A stretch of DNA of 62,597 nucleotides from Gammaproteobacteria bacterium (GCA_024639905.1 JAHEGE010000010.1:1-62597); one strand, 5' to 3'; positions 9,487 to 19,122 are shown, numbered from the stretch's first letter. Notes: a model not told the origin generated them from the sequence alone. Numbers and translations: made by a program.

Positions 9487-9876
9487 GTGAGCACAATCCC
9501 TGACAACTGTAAGTTCGCCTCGTCTCACGAGTGGGTGCGAGTAGACGATGATGGCACCGCGACCGTCGGCATTAGCGACCACGCGCAAGACGCACTTGGC
9601 GACATCGTGTTCGTCGACCTGCCCGAAATCGGTGCCACCGTGCACGCGAAAGACGAGGTAGCTGTCGTCGAATCCGTGAAGGCGGCGTCAGACGTATACA
9701 GCCCTGTCTCCGGCGAAATCATCGCGATTAATGAAGAGCTTTTAGACGCTCCGGAAACCGTTAACTCGGTCCCCTACGACGGCGGCTGGTTTTTCAAGAT
9801 CCGCCTAGAAGACTCGGCCGAGCTCGACGAGCTCCTCGACGCCGAAGCCTATGCAGAGCTCTGCGAAGGCGAATAG
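9487..9876 (+). CDS. gcvH: Glycine cleavage system H protein
   Basis: This is the 129-aa lipoyl carrier protein that shuttles the aminomethyl group between P, T and L proteins. The fold is evident from [38 protein letters not shown] and the lipoylation site [14 protein letters not shown] with Lys65. The C-terminus ([25 protein letters not shown]) is standard. The start is GTG, chosen because AAGGA lies 7 bases upstream. The 146-bp gap after gcvT carries a possible TAAAAT -10 box near 9376, so gcvHP may have its own promoter. Confidence 0.96.
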   Translation: MSTIPDNCKFASSHEWVRVDDDGTATVGISDHAQDALGDIVFVDLPEIGATVHAKDEVAVVESVKAASDVYSPVSGEIIAINEELLDAPETVNSVPYDGGWFFKIRLEDSAELDELLDAEAYAELCEGE

Positions 9877-9917
9877 CCCTGGCAACGCCCGGTATGCCGT
9901 GGCGGACATGAACTAAA

Positions 9918-9951
9918 CGAGGCCGACGCCGCATTTTGCCGCTCGGCCTCG
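9918..9951 (+). terminator. Hairpin between gcvH and gcvP, terminator/attenuator-like
   Basis: CGAGGCCGA (9918-9926) pairs perfectly with TCGGCCTCG (9943-9951) around a 16-nt loop, followed by GACTTTTA. The T-run is short, so partial termination that lowers gcvP relative to gcvH is as likely as a full stop. Confidence 0.5.
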
Positions 9952-10009
9952 CGACTTTTAAAGGCGCGTACAGCGAGCATTACCCCGCGAACCGACAGTA
10001 AGGATGGCA

Positions 10010-12952
10010 ATGAACACTCTCTCAACCGTAGTCCCTACCCTCGATGCCCTGCGCGACAGCGGCGAGTTCATTAATCGACATATCGGGCCTGATGCGGCGC
10101 AGATCGAGCAGATGCTCGCTGCCCTCGGCATCGATTCGCTCGACGCCTTAATAGACCAGACCGTACCCGCGGCGATCGCGTTGGCGCAGCCCATGGCACT
10201 GGGCAGCGCAATGACGGAGCAAGACGCGCTAGCCAAGCTTAAGGCATTGGCCAACAAGAACGAGCTGCGTAAATCCTTCATCGGCCTCGGCTATTACGAC
10301 ACCTTCACGCCCAACGTGATTGTGCGCAACGTGCTCGAGAATCCCAGCTGGTACACCGCCTACACGCCCTACCAACCCGAGATTTCGCAGGGCCGCCTCG
10401 AGAGCCTGCTAAATTACCAACAAATGGTGCTCGACCTCACTGGCATGGACCTCGCCAACGCGTCCCTTCTAGACGAGGCGACCGCCGCAGCCGAGGCGAT
10501 GGCACTCGCCAAGCGCGTGAGCAAGAACCGCAAGGCCAACGCCTTCTTCGTCGATGCCCAGAGCTTCCCGCAGACTATTGATGTCATCAAGACCCGCGCC
10601 GAGTGCTTCGAATTCGAGCTGATCATTGGCGAGCCCAGCGACATCGGTGGCAGCATCGATGCGTCGTCGCTATTCGGCGGCATCTTCCAATACCCTGCGA
10701 TGAACGGCGAACTGCGCGACCTCACCGGCATCATCGCCGCGCTGCATGAGCACGACGCTATTGCCATTGCCGCGGCAGACATCCTCAGCCTTGCCTTGCT
10801 CAAGCCGCCGGGCGAGATGGGCGCAGACGTGGTTGTTGGCACGACACAGCGCTTCGGCGTACCCATGGGCTTCGGTGGGCCGCACGCCGCCTACTTCGCC
10901 ACCAAAGACGACTACAAACGCGCGGTACCCGGACGCATCATCGGCGTGTCGATCGACAAGCGCGGCAGGCAGGCATTCCGCATGGCGCTGCAGACACGCG
11001 AGCAGCATATCCGCCGCGAGAAGGCCAATAGCAACATCTGCACGGCACAGGTGCTGCTTGCGAATATCTCCGCGATGTTCGCCATGTATCATGGCCCGGA
11101 CGGTATCCGTGGCATCGCTCAGCGCGTTAATCGCCTCGCGCAGATCTTCGCTCAGGGCCTGAAATCAGAGCGTCTGGATGTAGTTAACACTCACTTATTC
11201 GACACGGTGACCGTCGCCGTTAACGCCGAGCAGGCTGCCACTATTTGCGCTCGAGCCGACGCCGCCGGGGTCAACCTGTGCCTAGACCGCCTCGAGCGCG
11301 CGGGCGAAATCGGCGTCAGCATTGATGAATGCACCACCCCTTCGGACATCGACACGCTATGGCATGTGTTCGTGGGCGACATGGCAGGGGAAGAATTATC
11401 CGTCGCCGCCATCGATGCGGCGATTGTGGCCGGCAAAATCGAGCAGAGCATCCCGGAGGAGCTGCGCCGCACCAGCGCCTACCTCACACACCCCAATTTC
11501 AATAATTACCACAGCGAAACCGAGATGATGCGCTACCTAAAGCGCCTCGAAGACAAAGACATCTCGCTCACCCATTCGATGATTCCGCTCGGCTCGTGCA
11601 CGATGAAGCTCAACGCCGCCGCCGAGATGATGCCAATTAGCTGGCCCGAATTTGCCAAGCCGCATCCGTTTACGCCGGTCGCGCAGATGAGCGGCTATAT
11701 CGAGATGATTACCCAGCTCGAGACTATGCTCGAGGCGGTTACCGGCTTCGACGCAGTGAGCATGCAGCCCAATTCGGGCGCGCAAGGCGAGTACGCAGGT
11801 CTGCTGGCGATCCGCAAATACCACCTTAGCCGCGGCGACACCCAGCGCACGATCTGCCTGATTCCTACGTCCGCCCACGGCACCAACCCCGCGAGCGCGC
11901 AGATGATTGGCATGAAGGTTGTGCTCGTAGGCTGCGACGACGAGGGCAACATCGACCTCGTCGACCTGCAGGCCAAGGCGGAAGCGCATAGCGACACCCT
12001 CGCCGCGCTGATGATTACCTACCCGTCTACCCATGGCGTGTACGAAGAAGGCGTCAAACAGGCCTGTCAAATCGTGCACGACAACGGCGGCCAAGTGTAT
12101 ATGGACGGCGCCAATCTCAATGCGCAGGTAGGCGTGGCGAAACCCGCCGAGATCGGCGCGGACGTGTCACACATGAACCTGCATAAGACCTTTTGCATCC
12201 CCCACGGCGGTGGTGGCCCAGGCATGGGCCCGATTGGCGTGAAGGCGCACCTCGCGCCCCACGTATCGAACCACGCCGTGACCAAGCTCAATGGGCCAGA
12301 CGCCAACAATGGCGCGGTCTCGGCAGCACCTTGGGGCAGCGCGAGTATCCTGCCTATTTCATGGATGTATATCGCCATGATGGGCGCTGAGGGCCTGTTA
12401 AAAGCAACGCAGGTGGCCATTTTGGGCGCAAACTACATCGCCCAGCGTCTCGAAGGCCACTATCCGGTGCTTTACACCGGCCGCAACGGCCGCGTGGCCC
12501 ACGAATGCATCATCGACCTGCGACCGCTTAAGGCTGCCTCCGGCATTAGCGAAGAAGATGTGGCCAAGCGCCTTATGGACTTCGGCTTCCACGCGCCGAC
12601 GATGTCGTTCCCGGTAGCGGGCACGCTGATGATCGAGCCTACCGAAAGCGAATCGATACAAGAGCTCGACCGTTTCGTCGACGCGATGATCGAGATTCGT
12701 CGTGAGATCGCGCTGGTGGAATCCGGCGAGCTAGACGCGGAAGACAATCCGCTGAAGAACGCACCGCACACGCTCGCCGACGTCATGGACGAGCAGTGGC
12801 AGCGTAGCTACAGCAAACAGCAAGGCGCTTATCCGGGCGTGGTTGGCGAACACATGCCCAACAAATACTGGCCCAGCGTGAATCGTATCGACAATGTTTA
12901 CGGCGACCGCAACCTCTTTTGCTCATGCCCGAGTCTTGAGAATTACGAATAG
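10010..12952 (+). CDS. gcvP: Glycine dehydrogenase (decarboxylating), P protein
   Basis: GcvP is a PLP enzyme that decarboxylates glycine and loads the aminomethyl group onto GcvH. Length (about 980 aa) is that of the single-chain, fused alpha-beta form. Visible landmarks are FINRHIGP at the N-terminus, [71 protein letters not shown] and the PLP lysine in [19 protein letters not shown]. In-frame ATGs occur at 10004 and 10010; AAGG directly abuts the first but has six bases of spacing to the second, so I use 10010. The 3' end overlaps the convergent Y1-domain gene by 10 bases. Confidence 0.96.
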   Translation: MNTLSTVVPTLDALRDSGEFINRHIGPDAAQIEQMLAALGIDSLDALIDQTVPAAIALAQPMALGSAMTEQDALAKLKALANKNELRKSFIGLGYYDTFTPNVIVRNVLENPSWYTAYTPYQPEISQGRLESLLNYQQMVLDLTGMDLANASLLDEATAAAEAMALAKRVSKNRKANAFFVDAQSFPQTIDVIKTRAECFEFELIIGEPSDIGGSIDASSLFGGIFQYPAMNGELRDLTGIIAALHEHDAIAIAAADILSLALLKPPGEMGADVVVGTTQRFGVPMGFGGPHAAYFATKDDYKRAVPGRIIGVSIDKRGRQAFRMALQTREQHIRREKANSNICTAQVLLANISAMFAMYHGPDGIRGIAQRVNRLAQIFAQGLKSERLDVVNTHLFDTVTVAVNAEQAATICARADAAGVNLCLDRLERAGEIGVSIDECTTPSDIDTLWHVFVGDMAGEELSVAAIDAAIVAGKIEQSIPEELRRTSAYLTHPNFNNYHSETEMMRYLKRLEDKDISLTHSMIPLGSCTMKLNAAAEMMPISWPEFAKPHPFTPVAQMSGYIEMITQLETMLEAVTGFDAVSMQPNSGAQGEYAGLLAIRKYHLSRGDTQRTICLIPTSAHGTNPASAQMIGMKVVLVGCDDEGNIDLVDLQAKAEAHSDTLAALMITYPSTHGVYEEGVKQACQIVHDNGGQVYMDGANLNAQVGVAKPAEIGADVSHMNLHKTFCIPHGGGGPGMGPIGVKAHLAPHVSNHAVTKLNGPDANNGAVSAAPWGSASILPISWMYIAMMGAEGLLKATQVAILGANYIAQRLEGHYPVLYTGRNGRVAHECIIDLRPLKAASGISEEDVAKRLMDFGFHAPTMSFPVAGTLMIEPTESESIQELDRFVDAMIEIRREIALVESGELDAEDNPLKNAPHTLADVMDEQWQRSYSKQQGAYPGVVGEHMPNKYWPSVNRIDNVYGDRNLFCSCPSLENYE

Positions 12953-13614
12953 GGGCTTATCACGACCTCCTCGATCGCTACGCGCTCGCGCAGGGCCGTT
13001 TCGAGGAAGCGGGCGAAGACGGGATCGGGCGACTTGTCCAAGTAATCCCGGTAGCCGGCGAGTGCGGCCTTTTGGGGCATGAGCTTGTCCAGGCAGCGAT
13101 GCCGTGTGAGCCGACGAATAGGCAAACGGCCAGACGCATTGCCACGCCCGAAAGCGTTAGCAGGATAGCTCGACCATTCGCTGTCGCCGAGCTTGCGGCT
13201 CTCGCCCACCACCAATAATCGGCGCTCGATATGCCGGTAGGTTTCTCTAATAAGCCCGTCTCCGCACAGCTGACACAGCGAGGTGTGGGTGCGCGCGGCG
13301 CGCACTTGGCGCTTAAACCGCTGATTGAAATAGCTGAGGTAAGCCCGCTGCACCTGCTCGAGCAGTCGCTCTAGAGATCTGCGGGTCGGCGCGCTGATGA
13401 GCAGTTGGACCTCGCTTACGTGCAGCACATAGGCATGTAACTGCGCGCCATGACGCTCGAGCGCGTCGAAGAGCCGCGCGCGATAAAAGGCGCGGCAGGC
13501 GGGGTCGAATAATTCAATATGGCAATGCTTCGTATCGAGCGCGATAAAAAACGTCGAGTCGGGCACTCGACGCCTTGTCGCACTCTGCGGCCTTTCTCCC
13601 ACTACTCGCAGCAC
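12943..13614 (-). CDS. REP-associated tyrosine transposase-like (Y1) protein lacking the HUH motif
   Basis: The 223-aa protein follows the layout of RAYT/Y1_Tnp proteins: LHAYVL (about residue 59), then [21 protein letters not shown] with Tyr92 and Tyr95, then ETYRHIERR and [18 protein letters not shown], which matches the usual YIELNPVRAG...YPWSSYRANA region. The metal-binding HUH motif (normally MPNHVHLL) reads HVSEVQLL here, with Glu68 and Gln70 replacing both histidines, and the usual LWEGR segment is gone. It therefore should not nick DNA as a standard HUH enzyme and may be a domesticated or decaying copy. The frame is otherwise intact. It is convergent with gcvP, overlapping its stop. 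Many palindromic repeats lie within 20 kb, but none directly flanks this gene. Confidence 0.75.
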   Translation of the reverse strand: MLRVVGERPQSATRRRVPDSTFFIALDTKHCHIELFDPACRAFYRARLFDALERHGAQLHAYVLHVSEVQLLISAPTRRSLERLLEQVQRAYLSYFNQRFKRQVRAARTHTSLCQLCGDGLIRETYRHIERRLLVVGESRKLGDSEWSSYPANAFGRGNASGRLPIRRLTRHRCLDKLMPQKAALAGYRDYLDKSPDPVFARFLETALRERVAIEEVVISPYS

Positions 13615-13742
13615 GTCTAACGCCCTCCCTCTCGCTCTCGGATTCGCTAGGGTCGCGGTGGATCAGGCCCTAGTCCCTCTTCGAGTATAGGAGTCGATCT
13701 GGACAGTGCGCGAATTTTTGCCGCTTTCTTGATCTCGCGGCT

Positions 13743-14057
13743 CTACCCGCGCGGCGGCAATCCGTGCACGAGAGTGAGATGTTTGAGCTCGGTCCCAGCG
13801 CGGCGGTGCTCGGATAAGGCCTGGTACTCAGGATCGTCGAACCACGCCTGCGCAACCTCGGCTGACGGGAATTTAAAAAGTATCAATCGTCCTTCAGGTG
13901 GCGCGCTGCCCTCGAGCGTCAACGGCGCGTCATCGAACGTCATAAACTCGCCACCAAAGCGCTTAAGTATCGGGAAAAAGCCTTTCTCGTATTGACGGTA
14001 TTCGCTGGCATCGGTAATCACCAAATTAGCGATCAGGTAGGCGGGCGTTTCGGCCAT
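13743..14057 (-). CDS. DUF1330 family protein
   Basis: This small 104-aa cytosolic protein has the dimeric alpha-beta barrel pattern of DUF1330: AYLIANLVITDASEYRQYEKGFFPILKRFGGEF, then RLILFKFPSAEVAQAWFDDPEYQAL and a final ELKHLTLVHGL. The function of the family is unknown; an enzymatic or ligand-binding role is only inferred from the fold. GAGGAA lies just upstream of the ATG. It is divergent from the peptidase gene, with about 100 bp between the two starts. The 128-bp gap on its 3' side shows nothing I recognise. Confidence 0.85.
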   Translation of the reverse strand: MAETPAYLIANLVITDASEYRQYEKGFFPILKRFGGEFMTFDDAPLTLEGSAPPEGRLILFKFPSAEVAQAWFDDPEYQALSEHRRAGTELKHLTLVHGLPPRG

Positions 14058-14157
14058 GGGAGTTCCTCTATAGAGATGTTGATGTACAGATTACGCAGCA
14101 GGAGCTTAAGAGTAGCAGTATACTTAGCGCGTGTACCACACGAAGGAATTCGCCCGC

Positions 14158-15483
14158 ATGACACCAGATAATTCACCATTCGATAGCCGAATCGGCTATG
14201 CCGACCATGTGCGGGCGCTAAATACGCGCACGGCCGCTCTGCTTAAAGAAGGCCGCAGCCTGCTGCTACACAGCGGCAGCGAACAGCATTATTTCGGCGA
14301 TGACCGCGGGATTAATTTTCAGGCCTACGGGCATTTCTTGCACTGGCTGCCGGTGAACCGGCCCGATCAGTTCGTGCTGGTTCGAGCAGGCGAGAAGCCA
14401 CGCTACCTGCAGGTGGTGCCGCAGGATTTTTGGTATGACCAGAGCCTGCAGATCGACCCCCAGTTAGAAGGCGTTATCGAAGACGAGTTTGACGTCGTTA
14501 GACTGACGAGTCTGAGCGAGGTAAGCGCACAACTGGGCGCATCGACCTGCGATTACATTGGCCCCGATGCAGCGTGGGCGCAGTCGCTAGGTGTTCACAG
14601 CGCCAACGCGCCATCGCTTGTCGCGCCCCTGGACTTTGCGCGCGCGGTGAAGTCTGAGTACGAGCTCGAGCAGCTGCGTGTTGCCGGTCGGCAAGCGCTT
14701 GCTGGCCACGCTGCCGCTGCAGAATCTTTCCTCGCCGGCGGCAGCGAGTTCGAGATTCATAACGCCTTCCTGCAGGCGTGCGGACTACTCGAATACCAGA
14801 CTCCGTACACCAACATCGTCGGGCTCGATACGAACGCCGCTGTGCTTCACTATCAGCACAAATCGCGTGCGAAGAAAGATGCGGCGCAGCTGCTATTAAT
14901 AGATGCTGGCAGCCGTGTGAACGGCTACGGCTCTGACATTACGCGCACCATGGCGTCTCAGCATTGTCATCCGGTCATGGCGTCACTCATTGCCGGCATA
15001 ACCAAGCTCGAGCTTGAGATTGTGGCGAGCGTAAAGCCCGGCATGGCCTACCCGTCGTTGCACGATCACGCGATCGCGGGCGTCGCTGAGTTGCTCGTCG
15101 AACACGGCATCGCGCGGGGCGACGCGAGTGATTTAGTAGAGCGTGGCATCGCGCATAAGTTCATGCCCCACGGGGTGGGTCATTTGTTAGGGATTCAGGT
15201 ACACGACGTGGGTGGGCATCAGGCGAGCGCGAGCGGGGGGCGTATAGAGCCGCCAGCTCACTCCCCTGCCCTGCGCTGCACCCGCACGCTCGAAGAAAAC
15301 ATGGTCTTCACCATCGAGCCCGGCCTGTATTTCATCCCGATGCTGTTAGACCCGCTGCGCGCCTCCGACGCCGCGGCGAGCCTCAACTGGACCCTAATCG
15401 ACGCGCTAATCCCCAGCGGCGGCATCCGCATCGAAGACAATATCCGCGTCACCCCCACCACCCCCGAAAACCTCACCCGCTAA
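14158..15483 (+). CDS. pepQ: Xaa-Pro dipeptidase (M24B family)
   Basis: This is a cytosolic metallopeptidase that splits dipeptides with C-terminal proline. The C-terminal pita-bread domain has all five expected metal ligands: the Asp pair in LLIDAGSRVNGYGSDITRT, His in MPHGVGHLLGIQVHDVGG, Glu in VFTIEPGLYFI and Glu in GGIRIEDNI. The N-terminal creatinase-like domain covers about residues 1-150, including the YFGDDRGINFQAYGHFLHWLP region typical of PepQ. A longer frame starts with GTG at 14131; ATG 14158 is preferred because AAGGA sits ten bases before it. The TAA stop is the outer end of a perfect palindromic repeat shared with the convergent waaA. Confidence 0.9.
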   Translation: MTPDNSPFDSRIGYADHVRALNTRTAALLKEGRSLLLHSGSEQHYFGDDRGINFQAYGHFLHWLPVNRPDQFVLVRAGEKPRYLQVVPQDFWYDQSLQIDPQLEGVIEDEFDVVRLTSLSEVSAQLGASTCDYIGPDAAWAQSLGVHSANAPSLVAPLDFARAVKSEYELEQLRVAGRQALAGHAAAAESFLAGGSEFEIHNAFLQACGLLEYQTPYTNIVGLDTNAAVLHYQHKSRAKKDAAQLLLIDAGSRVNGYGSDITRTMASQHCHPVMASLIAGITKLELEIVASVKPGMAYPSLHDHAIAGVAELLVEHGIARGDASDLVERGIAHKFMPHGVGHLLGIQVHDVGGHQASASGGRIEPPAHSPALRCTRTLEENMVFTIEPGLYFIPMLLDPLRASDAAASLNWTLIDALIPSGGIRIEDNIRVTPTTPENLTR

Positions 15484-15565
15484 CCCGGGGTCAGGTCTTT
15501 CCTCGATGCATCTTATGGTAGATATTGCAGCTAGATGCATCGAGGAAAGACCTGACCCCGGGTTA
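15481..15565. repeat. Perfect palindromic repeat between pepQ and waaA stops
   Basis: The arms at 15481-15513 and 15533-15565 are a perfect 33-bp inverted repeat around a 19-nt loop. Both arms carry the same departure from the family consensus (TTTCCTCGATG instead of TTTCATCGATG), so the arms have changed together. The outermost TAA on each side is the actual stop codon of pepQ (plus) and waaA (minus). The element fills the whole intergenic gap. It may act as a bidirectional terminator. Confidence 0.96.
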
Positions 15566-16822
15566 CAAGAGCGGGCGGAGGCGGGATAGTAGGGCTGGGA
15601 GGGAGTCTTGGTTTCGTTGTACGAGGGCTTTACCGCGGCGGCCCATCTCGGCCTGGCGCGGCCAGTCAGGAACAAGGTCGATTAGGAAGTCGGCGAGCTC
15701 GCTTTCGTTGGCGACGGTGCGCAGCGCCGAGTCGGCCTCGAGCTGTCGGCAGATGGTAGCGAAGTTGTACTGGGACGGACCGGTAACGATGGGGATGCCA
15801 AAGGCGGCGGGTTCGAGGACGTTCTGACAGCCGGTGTCGACTAGGCTTCCGCCGACAAAGGCGATACTCGCGAGGCGGTAATAACTCATCATCTCGCCCA
15901 TCGAGTCGCCGAGATAAACCTGCATCGTCCCCTCTAACAGTTCATTCTTGCTCCGCCTTCCGAGGGTAAATCCCATTTGGGTCACGAGTTTGGCGACGGC
16001 ATCAAAGCGCTCCGGATGGCGCGGCACGAGCAGCAATAACGCCTGTGGGTGCGCCTCGAGCACGCGTTTGAACGCGTTCAACACCTTCTCTTCCTCACCG
16101 AGACGCGTGCTCGATGCGATGATAATCGTGCGGTCGGAACTATCGATAACGTCGAAAACACCCGCAGCGAGCGGGGCACAGCAGTCAACATCGACAAGGA
16201 ATTTAAGGCTGCCGGTTACTTCTACGTTGGGTGCTCCTATGGCGATAAGCCGCTGAGCATCGTCGTCCGACTGCGCTGCCACTAGGTCTAGTTGCTGCAG
16301 CATCGGGCGGGCTAGCGAGGCGAATCGTCGATAGCCACGGGCGGAGCGTTCCGAAAGCCGAGCATTGGCAAGCACCACCTTGACCCCCGCTCGATGACTC
16401 GTCGCGATCAAATTCGGCCACAGCTCTGTCTCCATCAGGATCAGCACCGCGGGTCGGTACTTGTCGACGAAACGGCGCATCGCGCCAATCGTATCGTAAG
16501 GCAGGTACGCGTGAAGCACAGTGCCGCCGAAGAGCTCTTGCACGCGTGCGGAGCCGGTTGGCGTCGTGCTGGTGAGGAGTATTTGGTGCTCGGGGTATTC
16601 GCTGCGCAGTGCCGCCACTAAGGGTGCCGCAGCAACGGTTTCGCCGACCGACACCGCGTGTATCCAAACAAGCGGCTTTGATAGGTCGCGCGCACCAGGA
16701 CTCGGCTGCCACGCTAACCGCTCACCGAGGCGTCGCCGATACGCCGGCCCACGCGCAAGCATCCTCAGCAGCAGCAGCGGCGTAAGAATGAGCAACATAA
16801 GGGAGTAAAGGTGTCGTGCCAT
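15563..16822 (-). CDS. waaA: 3-deoxy-D-manno-octulosonic acid (Kdo) transferase
   Basis: WaaA is an inner-membrane-anchored GT-B glycosyltransferase that adds Kdo to lipid A precursor. The 419-aa protein opens with a membrane anchor (LYSLMLLILTPLLLLRML). Signatures follow: KPLVWIHAVSVGETVAAAPL, LLTSTTPTGSARVQE, YLPYDTIGAMRRF, VLILMETELWPNLIATS and ANARLSERSARGYRRF. In the C-terminal domain are ASSTRLGEEEKVLNAFK, LVPRHPERF, YLGDSMGEMMSYYRLASIAFVGGSLVDTGCQNVLEPAAFGIPIVTGP. Its TAA stop is supplied by the end of the palindromic repeat. Confidence 0.95.
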   Translation of the reverse strand: MARHLYSLMLLILTPLLLLRMLARGPAYRRRLGERLAWQPSPGARDLSKPLVWIHAVSVGETVAAAPLVAALRSEYPEHQILLTSTTPTGSARVQELFGGTVLHAYLPYDTIGAMRRFVDKYRPAVLILMETELWPNLIATSHRAGVKVVLANARLSERSARGYRRFASLARPMLQQLDLVAAQSDDDAQRLIAIGAPNVEVTGSLKFLVDVDCCAPLAAGVFDVIDSSDRTIIIASSTRLGEEEKVLNAFKRVLEAHPQALLLLVPRHPERFDAVAKLVTQMGFTLGRRSKNELLEGTMQVYLGDSMGEMMSYYRLASIAFVGGSLVDTGCQNVLEPAAFGIPIVTGPSQYNFATICRQLEADSALRTVANESELADFLIDLVPDWPRQAEMGRRGKALVQRNQDSLPALLSRLRPLL

Positions 16823-17043
16823 AGTTGTCAGCTCTTGACGGCGGACTTGAAGGAGTTAGCGACCACTAAAGCACAGGCGCTACGTTGTGATTTCCGCTCA
16901 GCGGTCGATACACTTATGGGGCGCATGCTACAGAAAAAAGCCTGTTGCTCGCTACCGTAAATGCCGTTTATTTGTGCCGTCGTGTATCATTTTATCCGCG
17001 CGAATCTGAGCCCTATCCCGCCATTCGCCTTTTGAGGTTCCGC

Positions 17044-18240
17044 ATGAACTCGCCCTGCTCTACCGACATCGTCCTCTTCGGCGGCGGCATCGCCGGCCTC
17101 TGGTTGCTCAACCGCTTACGGGACGCCGGTTACAGCGCTGTTTTACTCGAGGCCGATAGCCTCGGCGGCGCCCAGACACTGGCCTCGCAGGGCATAATCC
17201 ACGGCGGGCTCAAGTACGCGCTTGGCGGCTCGGTAACCGACGCAGCCAACGCCATCGCCCAATTACCTGCGCGGTGGCGCGCCTGCTTCGAAGGCAGCGG
17301 CGAGATCGACCTTAGCGGCTGCGAGGTGCTTAGCGACACATATTACATGTGGTCCGGCGCGAGCTACCGCTCCAAGCTGAAAGCGTTCTTTGGCAGCAAG
17401 AGCCTGCAGGGGCGAGTCACGCCTGTCCCGCGCGAAGACTTCCCGGCGTTCTTCGCCGACGCGACCGTCGGGGGATCGCTCTATGCGCTACCCGACTTCG
17501 CTGTGGATACCCCCTCCCTTCTGCGCGAATTGCACAGGCGCCATAGCGGTGCGACGTTCAAAATAGACGCAGCAAACCTCGCCTTCGATCGCGACACCGA
17601 CGGCAAACTAAACGCCGTTAGCTGGGGTACAGGCGTCTCATTGCAGGCCCAAAGATTTATTTTCTGTGCGGGCAAGGGCAATCAAGACCTTATAGACCTC
17701 GCACGCCTCAGCAAGCCTGCGTCGCAACTGCGCCCATTAAAGATGGTCTGGCTAAAAAAAGCGGCGCTAGGGGCCCTCTATGCGCACTGTATCGGCGAAG
17801 ACTTCAGCATGACACCGAGGCTTACCGTCACCACCCATCCCACCCCCGACGGGCGTGACGTCTGGTATCTGGGTGGCGAACTCGCCGAAGCCGGCGTGGG
17901 CGTGGCAGACCACGAACTAATCGAACGCGCCCGCTGTCTTCTCGCTGACCTCTTCCCTTGGATAGACCTAGCCGGCGCGAAGTGGGGTTGCCTGGCAATC
18001 GACCGCGCCGAGGCGAAGAACGCCGACGGCTCGCGCCCCGACGGCGCGCTCTTCGTCGAAGAGAGTAGCTGCATTGCCGCGTGGCCGACCAAGCTCACGT
18101 TAACCCCCGCGCTTGCCGATGGCGTCCTAGAAGCCCTGAATCGACAGGCGATAGCACCGCTGGCAGACGATACCGCCGCGCTCAGCACCTTAACGCAGCA
18201 CCTCCCCCCAGCCACCCAAGCCACCCCCCGCTGGGAATAA
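17044..18240 (+). CDS. FAD-dependent oxidoreductase (DAO family)
   Basis: This 398-aa flavoprotein has an N-terminal dinucleotide-binding motif (DIVLFGGGIAGLWLLNRLRDAGYSAVLLEAD) and the segment LASQGIIHGGLKYALGG typical of glycerol-3-phosphate dehydrogenase or amino-acid-oxidase-like DAO proteins. The C-terminal part (WYLGGELAEAG, WPTKLTLTPALADGVLEAL) is conserved in relatives. The substrate is unknown. A longer frame begins at 16945 with TTG, but ATG 17044 places the FAD motif at the usual distance from the start. From memory, pseudomonads also pair such a gene with an aldo/keto reductase near waaA. The stop codon TAA forms the outer end of a repeat half-unit. Confidence 0.8.
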   Translation: MNSPCSTDIVLFGGGIAGLWLLNRLRDAGYSAVLLEADSLGGAQTLASQGIIHGGLKYALGGSVTDAANAIAQLPARWRACFEGSGEIDLSGCEVLSDTYYMWSGASYRSKLKAFFGSKSLQGRVTPVPREDFPAFFADATVGGSLYALPDFAVDTPSLLRELHRRHSGATFKIDAANLAFDRDTDGKLNAVSWGTGVSLQAQRFIFCAGKGNQDLIDLARLSKPASQLRPLKMVWLKKAALGALYAHCIGEDFSMTPRLTVTTHPTPDGRDVWYLGGELAEAGVGVADHELIERARCLLADLFPWIDLAGAKWGCLAIDRAEAKNADGSRPDGALFVEESSCIAAWPTKLTLTPALADGVLEALNRQAIAPLADDTAALSTLTQHLPPATQATPRWE

Positions 18241-18276
18241 CCCGGGGTCAGGTCTTTCATCGATGCATTTTTCCTA
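18238..18276 (+). repeat. Left 39-bp half-unit bracketing the aldo/keto reductase gene
   Basis: This half-unit runs from the TAA stop of the FAD oxidoreductase gene to TTTTTCCTA. Its exact reverse complement occurs at 19084-19122 on the far side of the aldo/keto reductase gene: 39 of 39 bases match by direct reading. Confidence 0.97.
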
Positions 18277-18295
18277 AAAATTTAGCGGGATTCAT

Positions 18296-19069
18296 ATGAG
18301 TTTAGAGAAACGCCCTCTCGGCAACACCGGCATTCAAGTGTCGAGCCTTGGCCTCGGCACCGTGAAGTTCGGCCGCAATCAAGAAGTGAAGTACCCCGCC
18401 AACTTCACCCTACCAACCGATCGTGACATCGAGGCTCTCTTAGACCTCGCCCAAGAGCTGGGCTTTAACCTGCTCGACACCGCCCCCGCCTACGGCAGCA
18501 GCGAACAACGCATCGGCAGGCTTTTAAAGAACCGCGACGACTGGGTGCTGAGTACAAAAGTAGGCGAGGAATTTACTACCGGCAAATCATTCTTCGATTT
18601 CAGCGCCGAGCACGCGCGCCGCAGTGTCGAGCGCAGCCTGCGTGACATGAGAACCGAGTGTTTGGATATCGTGCTGATTCATTCCGATGGCGACGACTTG
18701 AAAATTCTTAACGAGACAGACTGCCTGCCTGTGCTCTTGAAAATGCGCGAGCAAGGCCTCATTCGCGCCATCGGCATGTCGACCAAGACCGTTGCCGGCG
18801 GGCTGCGTGCAGTTGAATTACTCGATGCGGTGATGGCGACCTATAACCCGTCTTACACCGACGATAGGCCTGTGATTGAGGCAGCGCACGCCGCGGGCAA
18901 GGGCGTGCTGCTGAAGAAGGCGCTGAACAGCGGCCACGATGCCTTAGCAGGCGCGAGCCAAACGGCGAGCAACTTGCGCGCGGCGCTTGCGTTACCCGGC
19001 GTCAGCTCCGCGATAGTGGGAACGATTAACCCGACGCATCTGCGCGCTAACGCAGAGGCAGCGGGTTGA
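18296..19069 (+). CDS. Aldo/keto reductase
   Basis: This 257-aa NAD(P)H-dependent oxidoreductase has the AKR TIM-barrel fold. The catalytic tetrad is visible: Asp in NLLDTAPAYG, Tyr in the same motif, Lys in WVLSTKVGEE and His in IVLIHSDGDD. It ends at VGTINPTHLRANAEAAG, as in relatives, so it is not truncated although it is shorter than the 300-plus aa AKRs. Substrate is unknown. GCGGGA lies before the ATG. The gene is the only one between two perfectly inverted 39-bp repeat halves whose outer ends are the stop codons of both neighbours, so it sits like cargo in a split palindrome. Confidence 0.9.
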   Translation: MSLEKRPLGNTGIQVSSLGLGTVKFGRNQEVKYPANFTLPTDRDIEALLDLAQELGFNLLDTAPAYGSSEQRIGRLLKNRDDWVLSTKVGEEFTTGKSFFDFSAEHARRSVERSLRDMRTECLDIVLIHSDGDDLKILNETDCLPVLLKMREQGLIRAIGMSTKTVAGGLRAVELLDAVMATYNPSYTDDRPVIEAAHAAGKGVLLKKALNSGHDALAGASQTASNLRAALALPGVSSAIVGTINPTHLRANAEAAG

Positions 19070-19083
19070 ACCTACGAAAATTG

Positions 19084-19122
19084 TAGGAAAAATGCATCGA
19101 TGAAAGACCTGACCCCGGGTTA
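19084..19122 (-). repeat. Right 39-bp half-unit bracketing the aldo/keto reductase gene
   Basis: Exact reverse complement of 18238-18276. Its outer TAA (complement) is the stop codon of the M20 peptidase gene. Confidence 0.97.

Noticed and set aside
12943..13614. Functional IS200/IS605-type transposase
   Set aside because: HUH histidines are replaced and no flanking element ends are seen.
17778..18260. Frame beginning MKDLTPGYSQRG on the minus strand
   Set aside because: Starts in a repeat unit but the rest is antisense to the FAD oxidoreductase gene; not a protein.
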